Below are positions 8,572-17,725 of a DNA stretch of 62,235 nucleotides, piece after piece (position 1 is the stretch's first letter; every line of letters starts with the position of its first letter). A program made the position numbers and the translations under genes. Location of the stretch: the NCBI GenBank assembly GCA_002344785.1, contig DDUL01000023.1, forward strand, positions 1 to 62,235. Direction: 5' to 3'. The stretch is from Bdellovibrionaceae bacterium UBA2339 (GTDB taxonomy: Bacteria; Bdellovibrionota; Bdellovibrionia; Bdellovibrionales; JAMPXM01). The notes below the pieces were generated by a model. The model had not been told where the DNA came from, searched no databases, and saw only the letters and a list, made by a program, of their open reading frames with translations.

Positions 8572-9396
8572 CTAAGCCCCCTCAGGCACTAAGCTCAGGA
8601 AATGAATTTCGGGACGACAAAAGAGTCGAAGATCGATGGTGCTCGTACCTACACCGCGCGAGACGTAAAAGCTCGCGAGATCCTCTTTGTACCAACCATG
8701 ATCAAAGCCATCTGACGATGGCGGAAAATAAAGTGCGGGCCCTCCGGGCCAACGAATTTGACCACCGTGAGTATGGCCACCCAAGACAAGTGGCAGTTGA
8801 GGTCGGATTTTTCTAAAGCCACTCGGACTATGAATCAAACCGATCGCGCGTCGGCGATCTTCATCACTCAGTTGAGTCTCAACCGGTTCGGGCTGGCCGA
8901 GCCAATCATCATCGTAGCCGACAAGCACTAGGCCCAGAGTTTCAAGCCTTACACTCTCGTTGCGAAGTAGCTTGCCGCCAGCGGCCTCGATCAACTCCCG
9001 AAGTTGGGGATGAGGCCGCCAGTGTTCCCAGTTGCCTTGAATGATCCAGGTTCCGTGTTGAGGGGCGACTTGTCGAGTGAGCTGCTTGAGCCAGCTTGCG
9101 AAGGCCTCCCAATTCCCGTCGGAAAAAATCAAGTCACCTGTGATGACGATCAAGTCGGGCCGTTCGCTTTCCAAAATTTCGAACGTTTTGATTTCGCGCG
9201 CGCCAATTTCAAAAACATGCACATCGCTCAAGTGCGCCAGTTTGATCTCCTGTTTCACTGGAAAGCGAATCTCGCTTCGCGTGAGCTCAAACCACTGTGT
9301 CTCGATTTTCCAACCGTAAATGAGCACGGCGGTCAGCGGTAGGCTGAACCAGAGGAGTCGGGGCAAGCTTCGTTGCAATCGAAATCGTGAAGGCAT
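8572..9396 (-). CDS. Membrane-anchored metallophosphoesterase, YaeI/LpxG-like
   Basis: This is a calcineurin-type phosphoesterase with two-metal motifs in order: HLSDVHVFEIG, VITGDLIFSDGNW, IIQGNWEHW, LIHSP and GGHTHGGQIRWPGG. An N-terminal hydrophobic segment (about residues 12-28, after an Arg-rich start) anchors it to the inner membrane. Enzymes of this type (YaeI, LpxG) hydrolyse phosphodiesters, in some cases UDP-diacylglucosamine in lipid A synthesis; the substrate here is unknown. Its ATG overlaps the rodA stop by one base (TGATG), so it is translationally coupled as the last gene of the mreC-mreD-mrdA-rodA operon. Confidence 0.85.
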   Translation of the reverse strand: MPSRFRLQRSLPRLLWFSLPLTAVLIYGWKIETQWFELTRSEIRFPVKQEIKLAHLSDVHVFEIGAREIKTFEILESERPDLIVITGDLIFSDGNWEAFASWLKQLTRQVAPQHGTWIIQGNWEHWRPHPQLRELIEAAGGKLLRNESVRLETLGLVLVGYDDDWLGQPEPVETQLSDEDRRRAIGLIHSPSGFRKIRPQLPLVLGGHTHGGQIRWPGGPALYFPPSSDGFDHGWYKEDLASFYVSRGVGTSTIDLRLFCRPEIHFLSLVPEGA

Positions 9397-10538
9397 CAGA
9401 ACAGATACTTGCGATATGAAACGCTCGAGACCATGCCCAGCGCCGCCATCGTCGTGAGCATGTTGGATCCGCCATAACTCAGCAGCGGTAAGGGCACACC
9501 CACGATGGGCAATAACCCAATCACCATACCGACGTTAATCAGCATGTGCCAGAAAAGTGCCGCCATCACCCCTACGGTGATGATGGCCCCGGCTTTGTCT
9601 CGCGCGTGCTGCGCGATTCGCATCATGGTGAAAAACAAAAGGCCGAAGATCGAAAGCGTGAACATGCTGCCCACAAAGCCGAACTCTTCGCTGAGTACGG
9701 AGTAAATGAAGTCGGTGTGGCGTTCCGGCAAAAACTCAAGCTGGCTTTGCGTGCCTTTGCGAAAGCCCTTGCCGAAGACTTGGCCCGAGCCCACGGCGAT
9801 GCGCGATTGAATGGAGTTGTAGCCTTTGCCGCGAGGGTCCTGATTGGGATCCAGAAATGTGTAAATGCGATGCTTCTGATAGTCGCGCAAGCCGAAAAAC
9901 CAAGCGCCTGTTGCGCTGAATATTCCGAGCACAGCCAGGGCGACCAGAATTGAGCGGCGAATTTTAACGAAGAAGAGGATGGAAGAGCCGATGATGAGCA
10001 ACATCATCGCCGTACCGAGATCAGGCTGCTCGGCGGTGATGAGAAAGGGCACGCCGATGACAGCGCCGAGCGGCAGCAACAAATCTTTGATGCCCATACC
10101 GTCGGCAAAAGAGCGCTGTGAAAGATGTCGGGCCAAAACGAGAATGATACAAAGTTTCATCGACTCAGACGGCTGATAGGCGAAAAAACCGAGGTCCAAC
10201 CAGCGCTGAGCGCCCAGGGCGACTTTGCCGACAAAGATCACCGCGATCAGCGCCAGCAGATTGAGACCATAGATGACGTAAGCCAGTCGAATGAAGAATT
10301 GGTAGTCGATGAGCGTGACGATGAGAAAGACGATCCAGCCTTTCAACAGCCAAAAGAGCTGGGAGATGAAGAGTCGATCTGTCGAGTCCGATCCGAAGCC
10401 GTGTGTGGCGCTGTAGAGATTGATGATGCCAATCACCTGCAGCACCAGGAGCGGCAAAATGAAATTCCAATCGAGCTTTCTAAAAAAGCCGCGCTCTTCG
10501 AGCTGAGCTCCTTGAATTCCCACGCCGAGCATCTTCAC
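9396..10538 (-). CDS. rodA: Rod-shape peptidoglycan glycosyltransferase RodA
   Basis: RodA is a SEDS-family glycosyltransferase that polymerises lipid II for cell elongation together with PBP2. It has 380 aa and about ten hydrophobic segments. SEDS signatures include QRWLDLGFFAYQPSESMK, ITAEQPDLGTAMM, DPNQDPRGKGYNSIQS, FLPERHTDFIYSVLSEEFG and VGVPLPLLSYGGSNM, the last near the C-terminus. The length is normal for the family. The start overlaps the mrdA stop by 4 bp (ATGA), and the 3' end overlaps the metallophosphoesterase start by 1 bp. Confidence 0.97.
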   Translation of the reverse strand: MKMLGVGIQGAQLEERGFFRKLDWNFILPLLVLQVIGIINLYSATHGFGSDSTDRLFISQLFWLLKGWIVFLIVTLIDYQFFIRLAYVIYGLNLLALIAVIFVGKVALGAQRWLDLGFFAYQPSESMKLCIILVLARHLSQRSFADGMGIKDLLLPLGAVIGVPFLITAEQPDLGTAMMLLIIGSSILFFVKIRRSILVALAVLGIFSATGAWFFGLRDYQKHRIYTFLDPNQDPRGKGYNSIQSRIAVGSGQVFGKGFRKGTQSQLEFLPERHTDFIYSVLSEEFGFVGSMFTLSIFGLLFFTMMRIAQHARDKAGAIITVGVMAALFWHMLINVGMVIGLLPIVGVPLPLLSYGGSNMLTTMAALGMVSSVSYRKYLF

Positions 10539-12559
10539 TCTCCTTCGATGGGGCCTTCAGGCAATTGCGTCGGTGCTGTATTCGCATCCGCGTTGGCTTC
10601 AGATGGACGTGGTGCACGTTCGCGGGCTTCTTTATGAACATCGCGCTCCAGCCACTCGGGACGATACTTGGCGACATAGGCGGCCACCATGGCTTTTGCG
10701 ATGGGTGCAGCTCCCGACGAGCCATGGCAGGCGTGCTCCGCCAAGACACCGAATGCGATCTCGGGCTTGTCCGCGGGAGCGTAGCCGATGAACCAACCAT
10801 GGTGGCGCTGATGTTTTGGCCGAGCTTCACAAGACGCGTAAATCTGATCCGCCGAAAAGCCCATGACCTGCGAGGTTCCGGTTTTGCCCGCCATTTCGAT
10901 GTACTTCAATTTTGAAGCTCGGGCCGTGCCGGCCTCGCCGTTGACGACTCGACGAAGGCCTTCTTTCACCGCGCGATAGTGCTCGGGTTTGATTTTAAGT
11001 TGGGCCTCGGGCGAATTGAGATCGCGAAGCACTTCGGGTTCAAACTCGCGAAGCACTTTGTTGTCGGGTCCCAGGACGCGCTTAACCACGAACGGACGCA
11101 CCACTTTGCCTTCTGTGCCGATCGCGTTGTAGGCGACCGCCAGCTGAAGCGGGTTGGTCAAGACGAAGCCTTGGCCAATGGCGACGGAAAGGTTTTCGCC
11201 AGGTTGCCATTCTTCACCGATGTTGGCCTTCTTCCAGGCGCTGGATGGCATGAGGCCTGTTCGTTCGCGCGGCAATTCGATGCCGGTTCTGCGGCCAATG
11301 CCCAGCTGATCGCAATATCGAAACATCGGATCAATGCCGAGTGCGATGCCCATTTTATAGAAGAACACATTCGAAGAGCGCTCGATGGCTTGCATGACGT
11401 TGAGATTGCCGTGACCGCCGCGCAAGTGATCGTGATAGGTGCGGCTACCGAAACGTAAGGCGCCAGGGCAAGAGACAATGGTGTTGGGAGAGATCGCGCC
11501 TTCGGCCAGAGCCGCAAGCGCGATCAGCGGCTTAAAGGTGGAGCCAGGCGCGTTGTGATCTTGAATCGGTTTGTTGCGCAAAGGCTTGTCGGGGTCATTG
11601 ATCAATTTTCGCCAGAGATCCGGCGCGATGCCGGTGGCGAACTCGTTGGGATCAAAACTCGGCGCGCTCACCCAAGCGAGAATTTCCCCATTCGCTTTCA
11701 TCGCCACGGCGCCGCCGATGCGCCCGAGACTCTGGAAGGCCTGCCACGCGGCCTCTTGAATATCTTTATCAATGGTGAGCACGATGTTTTGTCCAGGTGT
11801 CGCCGGCGTCACGCCACCCATCGAGCCCAACAGTCCCATCGGGTCGCCGATCGCCTCGCGTCCATGGGCGTCCACCTGCGAGACGGAAATGCCGTCTTTG
11901 CCGCGCAAATCAAGATCGTAAACTTCCTCAAGTCCCGTCGTGCCGATGATGTCGCCTTGTTGAAAGCGAATGTTGCGATCCGCGTAGCGTTCATTGAGCC
12001 GGGGCAATTGCCGCTTTGAGATCTCGCTCACGTAGCCAAAAAACTGCGCGCCGTTTTCCCTGAGCGGGTAAGAGCGCAGTACGGTTTCTTTAATGTCGAT
12101 ACCCGTGTAGTCCTGCTTGAGAATTTCAATGTTGAAGATCTCTTCACGCGAGAGATTCTCCTTGATGCGAACTGCGCGAAAGGGACCGTTCACGCGGCGA
12201 CTGCGTTGGACAATGCCTTCAATTTGCTGAGGCGACATGTTGAGCGCCGCGCCCAGCGCCTCTGCGGTCTCGGTGAGATTGCCGACGTACTGAGGCGAAA
12301 GTGTGACCTGAAAGCCTGGCAGATTCTCCACCAAGACTTCGCCGTTGCGATCATAGATGATGCCTCGCGGAGCCGGAATCTTGGATTCTTTGATGGAGTT
12401 TTGTTCGGAGAAGGCGCGGAGCTCTTCGCCCTGGAGAACTTGGAGGTACCAAAGGCGAATGAAAAACACGCCGAAGGTGATTCCCATGATGAGATACAGA
12501 AGGCGAAAGCGCGGCTGATACTCTTTCACTTCCAATTCGTTGCCAGGAAGGTAGCTCAT
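10535..12559 (-). CDS. mrdA: Penicillin-binding protein 2 (elongasome transpeptidase)
   Basis: This is a class B D,D-transpeptidase that cross-links peptidoglycan during side-wall growth, working with RodA. Residues about 20-40 are the single membrane anchor (LLYLIMGITFGVFFIRLWYL). The N-terminal pedestal domain follows, then the transpeptidase motifs: STFK with catalytic Ser about residue 340, SSN in ERSSNVFFYKMG, and KTGTSQ. The C-terminal tail is rich in Ala, Pro and charged residues. Length 674 aa, normal. The ATG at 12559 overlaps the mreD stop; a longer frame running into mreD is spurious. Confidence 0.96.
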   Translation of the reverse strand: MSYLPGNELEVKEYQPRFRLLYLIMGITFGVFFIRLWYLQVLQGEELRAFSEQNSIKESKIPAPRGIIYDRNGEVLVENLPGFQVTLSPQYVGNLTETAEALGAALNMSPQQIEGIVQRSRRVNGPFRAVRIKENLSREEIFNIEILKQDYTGIDIKETVLRSYPLRENGAQFFGYVSEISKRQLPRLNERYADRNIRFQQGDIIGTTGLEEVYDLDLRGKDGISVSQVDAHGREAIGDPMGLLGSMGGVTPATPGQNIVLTIDKDIQEAAWQAFQSLGRIGGAVAMKANGEILAWVSAPSFDPNEFATGIAPDLWRKLINDPDKPLRNKPIQDHNAPGSTFKPLIALAALAEGAISPNTIVSCPGALRFGSRTYHDHLRGGHGNLNVMQAIERSSNVFFYKMGIALGIDPMFRYCDQLGIGRRTGIELPRERTGLMPSSAWKKANIGEEWQPGENLSVAIGQGFVLTNPLQLAVAYNAIGTEGKVVRPFVVKRVLGPDNKVLREFEPEVLRDLNSPEAQLKIKPEHYRAVKEGLRRVVNGEAGTARASKLKYIEMAGKTGTSQVMGFSADQIYASCEARPKHQRHHGWFIGYAPADKPEIAFGVLAEHACHGSSGAAPIAKAMVAAYVAKYRPEWLERDVHKEARERAPRPSEANADANTAPTQLPEGPIEGE

Positions 12560-13119
12560 CGCGAACCTCCCCACGAATCTTCCATGTTCTCGACCGCCAT
12601 CTCGCGACCCGTCAGTCGATCGATGAAACTGAGCAGCCATATGATCGGCGGTGCCGCAAGCGGCGTCAGCATGGCTTGCACAATCCAATCACTGAGGCTG
12701 GGGCTTGTGAGGGGCTGATAGTCGGGCATGCGCACCATGAAGCTACCCAGCATGTGCAAGAGATGGAACAGCACCACGGAGCCGCCGGAAACCATCATGA
12801 TGTAGGTCGCCGCGTTCCAATAGATGCGAGTCTTGAAAACTTGCACGCTGAGCGCCACGCCCAAGTTGCAAATCATCAATAAGCCTTCGGGCATGACGGT
12901 CGCCGGCGCCATGATCAGCGAAAAGATCTGTGTGATGATGATGGTTTCAAGCGGTGTGCGGTTGATCGCCACATAGGCAATGATCGGCAGCCATAAGAGC
13001 GGCGCCGGAAAATAGCCGAAGATTTGCATCCACAGCGATGTCTGCGCGCTGGTGAGCAGCAGCAGCACCAGCGCAAAGATCGCGATATTGAGCAGTCGAA
13101 GAAACTTTTCCCGCATCAT
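12556..13119 (-). CDS. mreD: Rod-shape-determining membrane protein MreD
   Basis: A 187-aa integral membrane protein of about five hydrophobic segments, with little sequence conservation beyond topology, as is usual for MreD. It is identified mainly by its place between mreC and mrdA. The start ATG follows 9 bp after the mreC stop, and its end overlaps mrdA by 4 bp, so the genes are co-translated. MreD belongs to the elongasome complex linking MreC, PBP2 and the cytoskeleton. Confidence 0.9.
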   Translation of the reverse strand: MMREKFLRLLNIAIFALVLLLLTSAQTSLWMQIFGYFPAPLLWLPIIAYVAINRTPLETIIITQIFSLIMAPATVMPEGLLMICNLGVALSVQVFKTRIYWNAATYIMMVSGGSVVLFHLLHMLGSFMVRMPDYQPLTSPSLSDWIVQAMLTPLAAPPIIWLLSFIDRLTGREMAVENMEDSWGGSR

Positions 13120-13128
13120 CGCCTCACC

Positions 13129-14133
13129 TCAGGGGGTCGGCTTCGGTCGAGGCGTTGCGCTCGAAACCGAAGGCGTGGCTGCAGGTTGAGGAAGGGGAGT
13201 GGGCTTTGGCGTCGTGCTGGCGCTGCCACCACTGCTGGGGCCCGAATTGGTTCCTGAGTTGATCTTGCTCAACAGCGGCAAACCAAATCCCGTCGACAGG
13301 CGATCGCCAAAGTCTTCGTTGCCAGATTCGATCACGACGAACACTTCCTCGAGGTTCGACGCGCTCACGACGGGCTCAACCATTGCTTCTTGTGAAATTC
13401 CGAAATCGGTCTTGCGAACCGACGTCACGCGCCCGATGGGAAAGCCCTTCGGGAAATAGCCCTTCGAACCGCTGGTCACGACAGCGTCGCCGACGGCGAC
13501 ATCGTCGGCTCGTTCCAAGTATCTTAAGCGCAATGAACCTGAACTTCGGCCGTTGGTGAGGCCTCGCGCTCGAGTTCGCTGTACCAACGCATCAATCGAA
13601 GCGGAGCGATCCGTGAGCAAGATGACTTGCGCGGAATCCATCTGTGTCGACACCACATAGCCGACAACACCATTGACGGTGATAATCCCTTGCAGCTTTC
13701 GCAAGCCCTCGCGGTAGCCGCGATTGATGCGAATGGATTCATGGTCGGGATTCAAATCGCGAGCGATCACCTTGGCGGCCAATAGCTTCATCTTGGTTTG
13801 TTCGCGGAACTCCAAGAGCTTTGAAAGTCGCTGGTTCTCAAGTTTGAGCTCTTCGATCGAACCCAGCTGCGCGCGAAGCTCTTCATTCTCGCGAAGCAGG
13901 GATTGGTTCTGTCGCTTGATGCCGATGAGGTTCATGTACATCGAGGTCGTGCCGCGCACGCCGCTGGTGAAATTGGAATAGCTGTCTTGCATCAGCGAAA
14001 TGGTCCAAGAAAACGGCTTTTGGTACCAAGGCGCTTCGCCGGGTGCGCGCTTCATGTTGATCGAGATGATGGGTAACGCGACCACCGCAATCACGACTAA
14101 AATTTTGCGAAGATCAAAGGCGAAGAAATTCAA
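13129..14133 (-). CDS. mreC: Rod-shape-determining protein MreC
   Basis: A bitopic inner-membrane protein that positions PBP2. Residues about 8-25 are the membrane segment (KILVVIAVVALPIISINM). A coiled coil follows at about 60-105 (RQNQSLLRENEELRAQLG), then the MreC beta-barrel domains (AKVIARDLNPDHESIRINRG, GVVGYVVSTQ, AQVILLTDRS, VTSGSKGYFPKGFPIGRV). The end is a Pro/Thr/Ser-rich low-complexity tail of about 60 residues, longer than in most homologues. Start: TTG at 14133 with ggag about ten bases upstream; the frame beyond it lacks MreC similarity. No mreB lies upstream in this window, where it is often found. Confidence 0.93.
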   Translation of the reverse strand: MNFFAFDLRKILVVIAVVALPIISINMKRAPGEAPWYQKPFSWTISLMQDSYSNFTSGVRGTTSMYMNLIGIKRQNQSLLRENEELRAQLGSIEELKLENQRLSKLLEFREQTKMKLLAAKVIARDLNPDHESIRINRGYREGLRKLQGIITVNGVVGYVVSTQMDSAQVILLTDRSASIDALVQRTRARGLTNGRSSGSLRLRYLERADDVAVGDAVVTSGSKGYFPKGFPIGRVTSVRKTDFGISQEAMVEPVVSASNLEEVFVVIESGNEDFGDRLSTGFGLPLLSKINSGTNSGPSSGGSASTTPKPTPLPQPAATPSVSSATPRPKPTP

Positions 14134-14621
14134 AGTTGCTCGCTCCGTAGATGGCGTCTCACAAGGCGGAAAAACAAGATCGTGTTGGGAGCGAACGTGC
14201 TTGTGGCCACGGTGACAACGAGATCGCTGCACAACCTGGCCGGACAAAGTCACAAGTTTCGCTCATGAAATTCGCAACTCTGCCCGCAAACGGGCACGCC
14301 CGCTTCTGACTTTCAATTTTTTGGCTGTAATGCCTCGTCTGTCATGTGTTGCTTCATGCGTTTCGCGCCGCTTCAAACGCCTTGAACTTTGGAGGAAAAC
14401 TCGCTGACATACAAAACTTCGATCGGCTCGAAGCCGGCGGCCCGTCAACCCCAAGTTGACTCGGTCCTGAGCTTGGGTCGGCCGACGATCATTCGGCTTC
14501 AACCATCGGCCCAAGACAATGTGTCGTATGAAGCTGCGGACTTCGTTCGTAGCTTTGAGTCGCTTTCAATTGGGTGTCGAAAAATTGGGCCCGCAGGAAC
14601 GCATCAACAAGCGAGGAAGCA
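14134..14621. other. Divergent intergenic region between mreC and the PpiD-like gene
   Basis: No convincing gene. It must hold two promoters back to back. It contains small inverted repeats, gcccg/cgggc near 14283-14296 and gtcaac/gttgac at 14444-14460, and one GTCTCA half-site near 14156. Several open frames here have no ribosome-binding site or recognisable motif. Confidence 0.5.
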
Positions 14622-16223
14622 ATGTCTCAGCAAGCAGCCAACGTCCGGTCCTCATTGCGAGAACTCTGGCGCACAGATCGCCGTCGCGTCACTCGTGCCA
14701 TTATGGCTTGGACGTTCTTTTTGATGATCATCGTCGTCTTCATCTTCTTTGGCGTCACCCCGGATCGCATGGGCGCTGAACATGGCGGCTGGGCCGCGCA
14801 AGTGAACGGCAAAATCATTTCGCTGGCTGAGTATTCGCAAGTTGCTGAACAAATGCGCGCCGATCCGCAGGTGCAAATGTTTGAGCAAAGTAATCCCGAG
14901 TTCGCTCGGGCCTACGCTCAACAACAAGCACTCACGCAGCTCATTCGTCGGCAAGTGATGATCGAGGACTTCAAAAAAAATCGCGTCTTCGTCCCGGATC
15001 GCGAAGTTGCCGAAGTTTTGGTGAAGATTCCGGCGTTTCAAGAAAACGGGCAGTTTAGCCGCACACGCTACTTGCAATACATCGAAGGCTCAGGACAAAC
15101 CAAGGGCGGCTTTGAGGATCGTTTGCGCGAGCAACAACAAGTCGAGCGCGCCGCGCGAGCCTTCGCTGCGGCTCTCCGGCCCCTCGCCATCGAGGACGAT
15201 CGACTCAAGAAAGTTGAGTCGCAAAGCGTGAATGTCGATGTTGTGAGCTTCCCGCTGGAGATCGTCGCGCCGGAAACTGTGCCCGCGGCGGCCGTACGTG
15301 ACTTTTTGGCTAAACCCGAGAGTGCGGCCCGCGTGAAGTCCTATTACGAGACCAACAAGGCGAAGTATCTGACTCCCGAGCAAGCGAAAGTTCGGCACAT
15401 TCTTCTGGCTGTTGATGAGAAGGCCGCAGAGAAAGATTGGGAAGCGACTCGCAAAAAAGCCCAAGACTTGCAGGCACAGCTCAAGGCGGGCGCGGACTTC
15501 GCGAGTCTCGCGAAGAAGCATAGCGCTGATCCCGGTTCGAAAGATGCGGGCGGTCTGATTCAGTTTTTCCCCCGCGGACAAATGGTCCCTGAGTTTGAAG
15601 ACTATGCCTTCAAGGGGAAGATCGGCGAGATCTCTGAGCCGATTCGCACCAACTACGGCTTTCATATCGTTCGCGTCGAAGACCGAAAGGCCGAAAAGAC
15701 CACGAGTTTGGAAGAAGCGCGCGAGGACATCGCCGAGTTTTTGATTGCCCAAGAGCAATCGCGAGAAGAAATCGCACAGCTTGAGCGCGCCCTGGCCGCG
15801 CAAGACAAGGCCGCTGTTGAGGCCTTTCTCAGTAAACACAAATTGAAGTTTTCAGAATCCGGCGATGTTTCTATGACGGCCAATGCTTTGCCCAAGGTCG
15901 GCGGCGGTTCTGAAGCTGTGTCCGAAGCCTTTCGCCTCAGCGCGGATCGTCCGCTGGCGAAGTCGTTGATTCGCCAAGGCGGCCAGGCCGTCTTACTCAA
16001 ATACCGAACAGGCATCCGATCCGTCGTGGCCGCAAAGCCGACATCCGGCAAAACGGGTAAAGACGAAGCTTTGACCCCTGAGGCTGAGAAGCGGGCGCGA
16101 GAACTCATGTCCTATTATCGTGGTCAAGAAGCCATGAGCGATTGGGTTGAAGCGCTGACCAAGACGGCGAAGGTGAGCGTGAATCCCGCAATTGGACAGA
16201 ACACGGCGGCTGGTCGCGAATAG
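14622..16223 (+). CDS. PpiD/SurA-like periplasmic peptidyl-prolyl isomerase
   Basis: This is a membrane-anchored foldase for exported proteins. Residues about 18-45 contain the single membrane segment after an Arg-rich cytoplasmic start (RAIMAWTFFLMIIVVFIFFG). Next comes a SurA_N-type chaperone region with NGKIISLAEYSQVAEQM. Residues about 255-355 are a parvulin PPIase domain (KVRHILLAVDE, ADFASLAKKHSADPGSKDAGG, GQMVPEFEDYAF, TNYGFHIVRV). The C-terminal region resembles the second chaperone part of PpiD. Length 533 aa, somewhat shorter than E. coli PpiD. The ATG at 14622 follows gagga. It ends one base before the convergent Cys-rich gene. Confidence 0.9.
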   Translation: MSQQAANVRSSLRELWRTDRRRVTRAIMAWTFFLMIIVVFIFFGVTPDRMGAEHGGWAAQVNGKIISLAEYSQVAEQMRADPQVQMFEQSNPEFARAYAQQQALTQLIRRQVMIEDFKKNRVFVPDREVAEVLVKIPAFQENGQFSRTRYLQYIEGSGQTKGGFEDRLREQQQVERAARAFAAALRPLAIEDDRLKKVESQSVNVDVVSFPLEIVAPETVPAAAVRDFLAKPESAARVKSYYETNKAKYLTPEQAKVRHILLAVDEKAAEKDWEATRKKAQDLQAQLKAGADFASLAKKHSADPGSKDAGGLIQFFPRGQMVPEFEDYAFKGKIGEISEPIRTNYGFHIVRVEDRKAEKTTSLEEAREDIAEFLIAQEQSREEIAQLERALAAQDKAAVEAFLSKHKLKFSESGDVSMTANALPKVGGGSEAVSEAFRLSADRPLAKSLIRQGGQAVLLKYRTGIRSVVAAKPTSGKTGKDEALTPEAEKRARELMSYYRGQEAMSDWVEALTKTAKVSVNPAIGQNTAAGRE

Positions 16224-17504
16224 TTATTGAACAACCGGAGCCGAGCCACCGGGCGAGCCGGGAGCCGTTGCCCCAGGCGCCGTCGCCGCTGGCGAGGCTC
16301 TCACAGCTCGGTTGGCAGCGAAGATGCGTTCTCTGAGAACACGGCACTCTTCACAGTGGGCCTCGCGCGACACGGGCGTGTTGCAAAACGAAGCCAGATT
16401 TCGCCGAAAGTCTTCATAGGCTTCTCGGATCCCGGGCACACTTCGCGAAATGAACTGCGCTGCGGACTCGCCGTCCTGCGCTTGACCAAATCGATCATCA
16501 CAGGCCTTTGTCGCATTCGCGCTGCGAGGCACGCATCGGCCGACGGCCTGGCGTGTGGCCGTGGGCTCGTCTTGAGTGACCGAGGCCAAGCCATAGATCA
16601 GCGGGTTACACAAAATTTGGCTGGAGGTGGCGCATTGGACGCGAAAGCCGCTGACCTCAAAACTCGAGCGGCCTCGGCAATTGCCTGCACGAACTGAACT
16701 GGCGTTGAAGTCGCCTGTCGTGCCGCCATAGCGAGACAAGTTGCCACCATGAAGGCAGGTGCCACCGTTTTGGCGAGCATGAGCGCGAAAGGCGTCGAGG
16801 CGCTGACGTCGTTGTTCCGGAGTGGCGGTCTCCGTGGATCGGCAAGCTTGATGTATGTCTTCGCTTTCAGGGTTGATGTCGGTGCGCGCAGCCGGGGCGC
16901 GGGCCGGGCGAGATTCTGGCGGCAAGACTTGCCCGTCGGAGCGATACGCGGAGCCCGAGTGAGGACCACTTTCGGTTCGATAGCCATCGCCGCGGAGGTT
17001 TCGCAGCTCATCGGCATCGGTAGCGAGAATGCAATGTGCGCCATAAAAGTTGTCGCCGGCACGGCCTGTGCCGTGGACGATCATCGTTCCGGGGCGAGAC
17101 AAGCAATCCGACACATTGGCATCTCGGCGTGCGAGGCGGCAAACCGTCGCGCGTGAGCCACCACCCGTGAGTGTCGCGAGCTCCATACCTGACGGACAAG
17201 GATTCGCATGAGCAAATGGCGTTGTGAGGATCTGCCACGCGTTCATCCAGAGGGTCTCGCGCGCTTGGTCGGGTTGAAGCGCGAAGACTTCGCTGTGCTG
17301 GCGGCGCTGGGCGAGTTCGCCCAACATTTTTCGAACGCTTCGCAGGTAGGCCTCACGCTCCGACTTGGGCAAGGACATGAGGTGTTCGTAACTGATCAAG
17401 TCGTAGGCTTGCGCATCAGCCGTCAGGCGTGATTGGGCATTCGTCTCGCCGCTGAGGTTCAGCGCAAGTCCAAACGCGAGCCATGAGAAAACCAAGCGCT
17501 TCAT
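16224..17504 (-). CDS. Cys-rich exported protein of unknown function
   Basis: The ATG at 17504 gives a signal peptide (KRLVFSWLAFGLALNLSG, probable cleavage near TNAQS). ATG 17531 would add nine residues before it; neither has a strong ribosome-binding site. The mature protein has more than ten Cys, which suggests disulfides in the periplasm or outside. Glycine/serine-rich stretches resemble folded extracellular domains (GTGRAGDNFYGAHCI, CEECRVLRERIFAANR), and the C-terminus is an Ala/Pro/Gly linker. I do not recognise a family. A perfect GTCTCA-N3-TGAGAC palindrome lies about 100 bp upstream and may control it. Confidence 0.75.
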   Translation of the reverse strand: MKRLVFSWLAFGLALNLSGETNAQSRLTADAQAYDLISYEHLMSLPKSEREAYLRSVRKMLGELAQRRQHSEVFALQPDQARETLWMNAWQILTTPFAHANPCPSGMELATLTGGGSRATVCRLARRDANVSDCLSRPGTMIVHGTGRAGDNFYGAHCILATDADELRNLRGDGYRTESGPHSGSAYRSDGQVLPPESRPARAPAARTDINPESEDIHQACRSTETATPEQRRQRLDAFRAHARQNGGTCLHGGNLSRYGGTTGDFNASSVRAGNCRGRSSFEVSGFRVQCATSSQILCNPLIYGLASVTQDEPTATRQAVGRCVPRSANATKACDDRFGQAQDGESAAQFISRSVPGIREAYEDFRRNLASFCNTPVSREAHCEECRVLRERIFAANRAVRASPAATAPGATAPGSPGGSAPVVQ

Positions 17505-17601
17505 CGATCGGTGAAATTGTGATGTTCCCATAGCGACTTTTCGGAGTGCATGAGCCGAACCTCAAGGCACTTCGAAACATGCGATGCTGAAGTCGACGAT
17601 T

Positions 17602-17618
17602 CGTCTCAAAATGAGACG
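17602..17618. promoter_or_regulatory. Palindrome CGTCTCA-AAA-TGAGACG, candidate operator
   Basis: Perfect 7-bp arms with a 3-nt spacer, between the stop of the hydrolase gene and the start of the Cys-rich gene. The same architecture recurs at 39882-39898, 60976-60992 and 61030-61046. A second small palindrome, gcgac/gtcgc, lies about 30 bp away. Confidence 0.55.
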
Positions 17619-17725
17619 CCACTGTGCGAGAATTGTTGGCGACATTGTCGCTGAAATTGGAAGAGGGGATCAGCAGCATTCGGGCGATTTGAACTTGCCA
17701 GCTCACTCTGTGCCCGTACACGCGC

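Noticed and set aside
12560..12688. 43-residue extension of the mrdA frame
   Set aside because: It lies inside mreD; the ATG at 12559 gives the normal PBP2 N-terminus with membrane anchor.
14389..14724. Open frame upstream of and overlapping the PpiD-like start
   Set aside because: No start signal, no motif, and it runs into the real gene in another frame.
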